Below are positions 60,926-64,000 of a DNA stretch of 64,000 bases, piece by piece. Source of the stretch: Evansella halocellulosilytica (GTDB taxonomy: Bacteria; Bacillota; Bacilli; Bacillales; Salisediminibacteriaceae). The DNA is taken from contig NZ_NIST01000001.1 of NCBI RefSeq assembly GCF_002335745.1, positions 5,419,525-5,483,524 on the forward strand, read 5' to 3'. The notes under the pieces were generated by a model. It made no database searches. It had not been told where the DNA came from and worked only from the letters and a program-made list of their open reading frames with translations. The position numbers and the translations under genes were made by a program. Numbering within the stretch: position 1 is the stretch's first letter; each line of letters opens with the position of its first letter.

Positions 60926-61852
60926 CTAAGAACCCATTGTCCTAATTTTCGGATTTAAAACACTGTACAAAATATCAACAAGAAGGTTGACCAAAATAAA
61001 CTGGACGGAAAAAAGCAGCAGTAATGCTTGAATGACAGGGTAATCGCGAAAGGCAATTGAATCGATGAGCAGACGCCCCATCCCCGGAAAACTAAAGACC
61101 GTTTCAACGACGACAGAACCACCAAGTAAAAATCCAAATTGTAAACCGGTAATCGTTACAACAGAGATCATCGAATTTCTCAATGCGTGCTTTGGAATAA
61201 TAATCAATTCCCTTAACCCTTTTGCTCTCCCGGTTCGAATAAAGTCGGCACCGAGCGTTTCAAGTAATGATGACCTCGTAAAGCGAGCAATCATTGCCAT
61301 AATCCCTGCTCCTAGAGCTATCGATGGCAAAATAAAATGTTTCCAACTGTCAGCTCCTCCAGTCGGCAGCCACCCTAATTGGACAGAAAATAATTGAATA
61401 AGGATTAACCCGAGCCAAAAGCCAGGAATCGATATTCCAGAAACGGCTGTAAGCATCCCTAAACTATCAGGCCATTTATTTTTGAAAACTGCGGACACTG
61501 TCCCAATAATAATTCCGAAGATAAAGGCCCAAATGATACTGAATAACGTAAGTAATACCGAATTTTTAAAACGATTTTCAAACATTTCCGTTACGGGAAG
61601 ACCCGTTTTTAAAGAGCTGCCAAGATCTCCTTGAAAAATTCCATTCATATATGAAACATATTGTAACGCGATCGGATCATTCAGCCCCATTTCCTCTCTG
61701 ATCTTATTGACTTCATCTAGATTAGCATCCGGTCCTACAACTAACCGAGCAGGGTCACCAGGGATTAAGTGAATGAAGAAAAAAATGAGCATCGAGACAA
61801 TCAATAAGGTCGGAATTAATTCCAGTATTTTCTTACCCACATACCGAAACAT
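60926..61852 (-). CDS. Opp/Dpp-type ABC permease, OppB type (system 2)
   Basis: A 308-residue permease of standard length. ATG at 61852 (MFRYVGKKILELIP) follows AGAAAGGAGGG; the frame to 61912 extends into repeat sequence and is not used. HLIPGDPARLVVGPD is the PGDP motif, and the EAA loop is RTGRAKGLRELIIIPKHAL. Six helices. With the OppC-type protein it forms the channel. Confidence 0.92.
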   Translation of the reverse strand: MFRYVGKKILELIPTLLIVSMLIFFFIHLIPGDPARLVVGPDANLDEVNKIREEMGLNDPIALQYVSYMNGIFQGDLGSSLKTGLPVTEMFENRFKNSVLLTLFSIIWAFIFGIIIGTVSAVFKNKWPDSLGMLTAVSGISIPGFWLGLILIQLFSVQLGWLPTGGADSWKHFILPSIALGAGIMAMIARFTRSSLLETLGADFIRTGRAKGLRELIIIPKHALRNSMISVVTITGLQFGFLLGGSVVVETVFSFPGMGRLLIDSIAFRDYPVIQALLLLFSVQFILVNLLVDILYSVLNPKIRTMGS

Positions 61853-61891
61853 ATTCGTCCCTCCTTTCTGGACAAACAAAACTTGGCTTGT

Positions 61892-62010
61892 CGTTAAAGA
61901 GGTTCTCAGCAAGTAAATTATTTTGCCTAGAAACCCTTATGCTTCGTACAAGTCTTAATGCAATGGTGAAAGCCTTAGTTTCAGTTATACGATCATCCAT
62001 AGGTTTTATA
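61892..62010. repeat. Dispersed repeat, copy 2 (related to 1253-1366)
   Basis: It carries TTAAAGAGGTTCTCAGCA, ACAAGTCTTAA and AGTTATACGATC in the same order as 1253-1366. It lies in the 230-base gap between the binding-protein and OppB-type genes of system 2, inside the operon. Confidence 0.55.
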
Positions 62011-62024
62011 AATTCTGTTAAGAC

Positions 62025-62052
62025 AAAAAGGAATGGGGTGCAGACACACCCC
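62025..62052 (-). terminator. Hairpin between binding-protein and permease genes of Opp system 2
   Basis: GGGGTG (62035-62040) pairs with CACCCC (62047-62052). On the minus strand it is followed by ATTCCTTTTTG. It lies 30 bases after the binding-protein stop and may limit transcription of the downstream genes. Confidence 0.55.
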
Positions 62053-62082
62053 GTACCTTTTGTGTCTCAATTAACTCAGACC

Positions 62083-63702
62083 TTATTTGATTTTTGCGTG
62101 ATTCACATTGATTCGGCCATTTGGTGTAACGAATACGCCATCTACATGATCACGTAATGCATAAATGTTTTCGTCGGACGCTAAGAAAATCCAAGGAGCT
62201 TCTTCATAAATCTTTTGCTGGACATTCCCATAGGTTTCATATTGTAAGTCTGAATCTGTCACTGTGTTCGCTTCTTGCAGCCAGCTGTCAACCTCTTCAT
62301 CGCTAAAATAAGCAGAATTACCGCCACCTGGAGGGAAGCTGTCGCCACCAAGAATCGGTCTAATCATATGGTCAGTGTCAGACGGATAACCTCCCCAGCT
62401 TACATACCACATTTCAACTTCCGCTTCTTCTGGTGTATGCCCGCCATAAATTCTGTCTGATAATGTTCCTTCTTCCATTGAAAGAACTTCTAAATCTACA
62501 CCAATTTGCGAAAGCTGTTGTTGAATAAACTGCATCCCTCTTACAGTATTCGAGTTCGTATTACCCCAAATTTCTGCCGAAAAGCCGTCTTCATACCCGG
62601 CTTCTGCCAATAGAGCTTTCGCTTTCTCAAGGTCGTAATCATACGATTGCTGCTCCTGGTAATTGAAGATCGTATTTGGAAGTACTGAATCTAATGGAGA
62701 GGCATAACCAGCCATCACTACTTCAATAAAAGCGTCTTTGTCTATTGCATAATTTAACGCTTGTCGAACGCGCGGATCATCAAAAGGCTCTTTCATCGTA
62801 TTTAATGAAATATAATTAGCAATCGTAGAGTTGTTCGTTTCGACAATTATATTTTCATCTGCTTCCAGCTCATCAAGGTTTTGTGTCGGTGCCGGGAAAA
62901 TAAAATCGGCTTCCCCTGTTTGCAGCATTGCGACACGCGCCCCATTTTCTGGAACAGGTCTATACGTGATTTTTTCTACCGTTGCTTGGCCATCATTCCA
63001 ATAATCCTCGAACAATTCAATCGTTAAATGATCGCCTTGAACCCATTCAACAAACTGATAAGGTCCTGTTCCGACTAGAGTTTGTGATAAGTCTGCGTCT
63101 TCTTCGAGTGCTTTCGGACTAACCATTCCAGCAGGAACAATTTTCGTTAAAATGTTACTGTTAGGCTGTTCAAGGGTCATTTTTATTTCATATTCATCGA
63201 CGATTTCTATTTCGGTTATCTCATTAAACCCTCTGCTATATAAACGAAGGTTCTTATCAGGATCACGGATCCTTTCGAAATTCGCTTCGACAACTTCGGC
63301 ATTGAATGCAGCCCCATCATGGAACGTAACGCCTTCACGCAGTTTAAATGTCACTTCGGTTGCCTCATCATTCACTTCAAACTCTTCTGCAAGCATCGGC
63401 ACAATTTCTCCATCTTGCTCTGCAATGAGACCTTCATACATGGCAGATTGAACAGCATTGGAGTTGCGATCTCCAGTGTTGTGTGGGTCCATCGTTATAA
63501 AGTTTTCATTCACAGCAATCACTAATTCATTTTCTTGATCACTCGCTTCTGCATCAGACCCTCCATCCTCCTCTTCCGCAACGTCTGAATCAGCTGCATC
63601 CTCGTCTTCTTCTGCACCACTAGGTTCCTCAGAGGAACAAGCAACAATTAAAACCGACAAGAGCAACAACGACAGAATGTGAAAAATCTTAGCTTCTTTC
63701 AC
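62083..63702 (-). CDS. Peptide/glycoside-binding lipoprotein, SBP family 5 (system 2)
   Basis: A 539-residue binding protein. Lipobox IVAC (Cys22), an acidic linker to about residue 57, then an SBP_bac_5 domain with NENFITMDPHNTGDRNS, VTFKLREGVTFHDGAAF and VRQALNYAIDKDAFIEVV. It binds the substrate for OppBCDF system 2. Such proteins mostly bind peptides, but with sugar isomerases and a Gfo/Idh enzyme in the operon, a glycoside or oligosaccharide is at least as likely. ATG at 63702 after AAGGGGG. First gene of the operon. Confidence 0.9.
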   Translation of the reverse strand: MKEAKIFHILSLLLLSVLIVACSSEEPSGAEEDEDAADSDVAEEEDGGSDAEASDQENELVIAVNENFITMDPHNTGDRNSNAVQSAMYEGLIAEQDGEIVPMLAEEFEVNDEATEVTFKLREGVTFHDGAAFNAEVVEANFERIRDPDKNLRLYSRGFNEITEIEIVDEYEIKMTLEQPNSNILTKIVPAGMVSPKALEEDADLSQTLVGTGPYQFVEWVQGDHLTIELFEDYWNDGQATVEKITYRPVPENGARVAMLQTGEADFIFPAPTQNLDELEADENIIVETNNSTIANYISLNTMKEPFDDPRVRQALNYAIDKDAFIEVVMAGYASPLDSVLPNTIFNYQEQQSYDYDLEKAKALLAEAGYEDGFSAEIWGNTNSNTVRGMQFIQQQLSQIGVDLEVLSMEEGTLSDRIYGGHTPEEAEVEMWYVSWGGYPSDTDHMIRPILGGDSFPPGGGNSAYFSDEEVDSWLQEANTVTDSDLQYETYGNVQQKIYEEAPWIFLASDENIYALRDHVDGVFVTPNGRINVNHAKIK

Positions 63703-64000
63703 CTGATTAATCCCCCTTAAAATGATTTAATATTTAAACTAGCCGTTCAAGACGACTAATTTATTTCATTTTGTACAAGACGTTGTTAAGCTTTCAGTTT
63801 GATCTGTCTTATCTAAGAAGCTCCTTTTATAACACGGCATTAAAAACGAAGCTGATTATTCTGTTAAATTCGCGTAATTTTGATGTCAATTTAATTTGTT
63901 TCACCTGTGGAGAAATTAATTGGGCATATTTTCAATGACTTTTAATAATTTTCTTTTATCATAGTTCTTACATAGTGAGTAGTCAACTGAATATTCTGAA

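Overview
The window comes from a low-GC, Gram-positive, endospore-forming bacterium, most probably an alkaliphilic or halophilic member of the Bacillaceae. The signs are Bacillus-type ribosome binding sites, frequent GTG and TTG starts, a Spo0E-like phosphatase, a Med-like BMP protein, and lipoproteins whose lipobox is followed by long Asp/Glu-rich linkers. There are no rRNA or tRNA genes, no CRISPR array and no phage genes. It is an accessory, nutrient-scavenging part of a chromosome: seven uptake systems, each with catabolic enzymes or a regulator, separated by repeats and insertion sequences.

Layout. 1-1075: the start of a possible chemotaxis or sensor protein and a Med-like BMP protein (minus). 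1253-3170: dispersed repeats interrupted by an intact IS4-family element with a 9-bp target duplication. 3272-3421: Spo0E-like phosphatase. 3872-15745: a minus-strand cluster read as M81 peptidase, N-succinylamino acid racemase-like enolase, DppABCDF-type peptide transporter, RpiR regulator, penicillin-binding-protein-like hydrolase and, after a terminator, a GNAT transferase. This set suggests import and breakdown of peptides containing D-amino acids. 16365-17888: IS1182-family transposase with a long inverted repeat. 18007-19056: M42 aminopeptidase. 19375-25703: DeoR regulator, two PdxA paralogues and a tripartite tricarboxylate transporter. 25744-27872: AEC transporter and a guanidine-modifying hydrolase. 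27884-28967: a 1.1-kb composite repeat. 29035-30782: small and hypothetical genes and a sigma factor. 31031-36761: split transketolase, ascorbate-type PTS and a PRD regulator.

36860-38099: a REP-associated tyrosine transposase (RAYT) flanked by two inverted copies of a 31-bp palindromic repeat. Eleven copies of this repeat lie between 31.0 and 52.7 kb, almost all just beyond gene ends, and several supply stop codons. 38167-47146: a PIG-L deacetylase and a separate ROK regulator, ArgH-like lyase and CUT1 sugar ABC operon, linked by two matching operator palindromes. A MITE-like element sits between the two permease genes. 47265-52637: small genes, a duplicated-domain lipoprotein, a VOC protein and a TrpXYZ-like ABC importer with a hairpin after its first gene. 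52692-53858: second ROK regulator. 53944-54960: tandem and composite repeats. 55130-63702: a second Opp/Dpp-type transporter with two sugar isomerase/epimerases and a Gfo/Idh/MocA oxidoreductase.

In 63703-64000, upstream of the last operon, I see AT-rich sequence that probably holds its promoter but no clear site. In 26656-26909 I see no gene.
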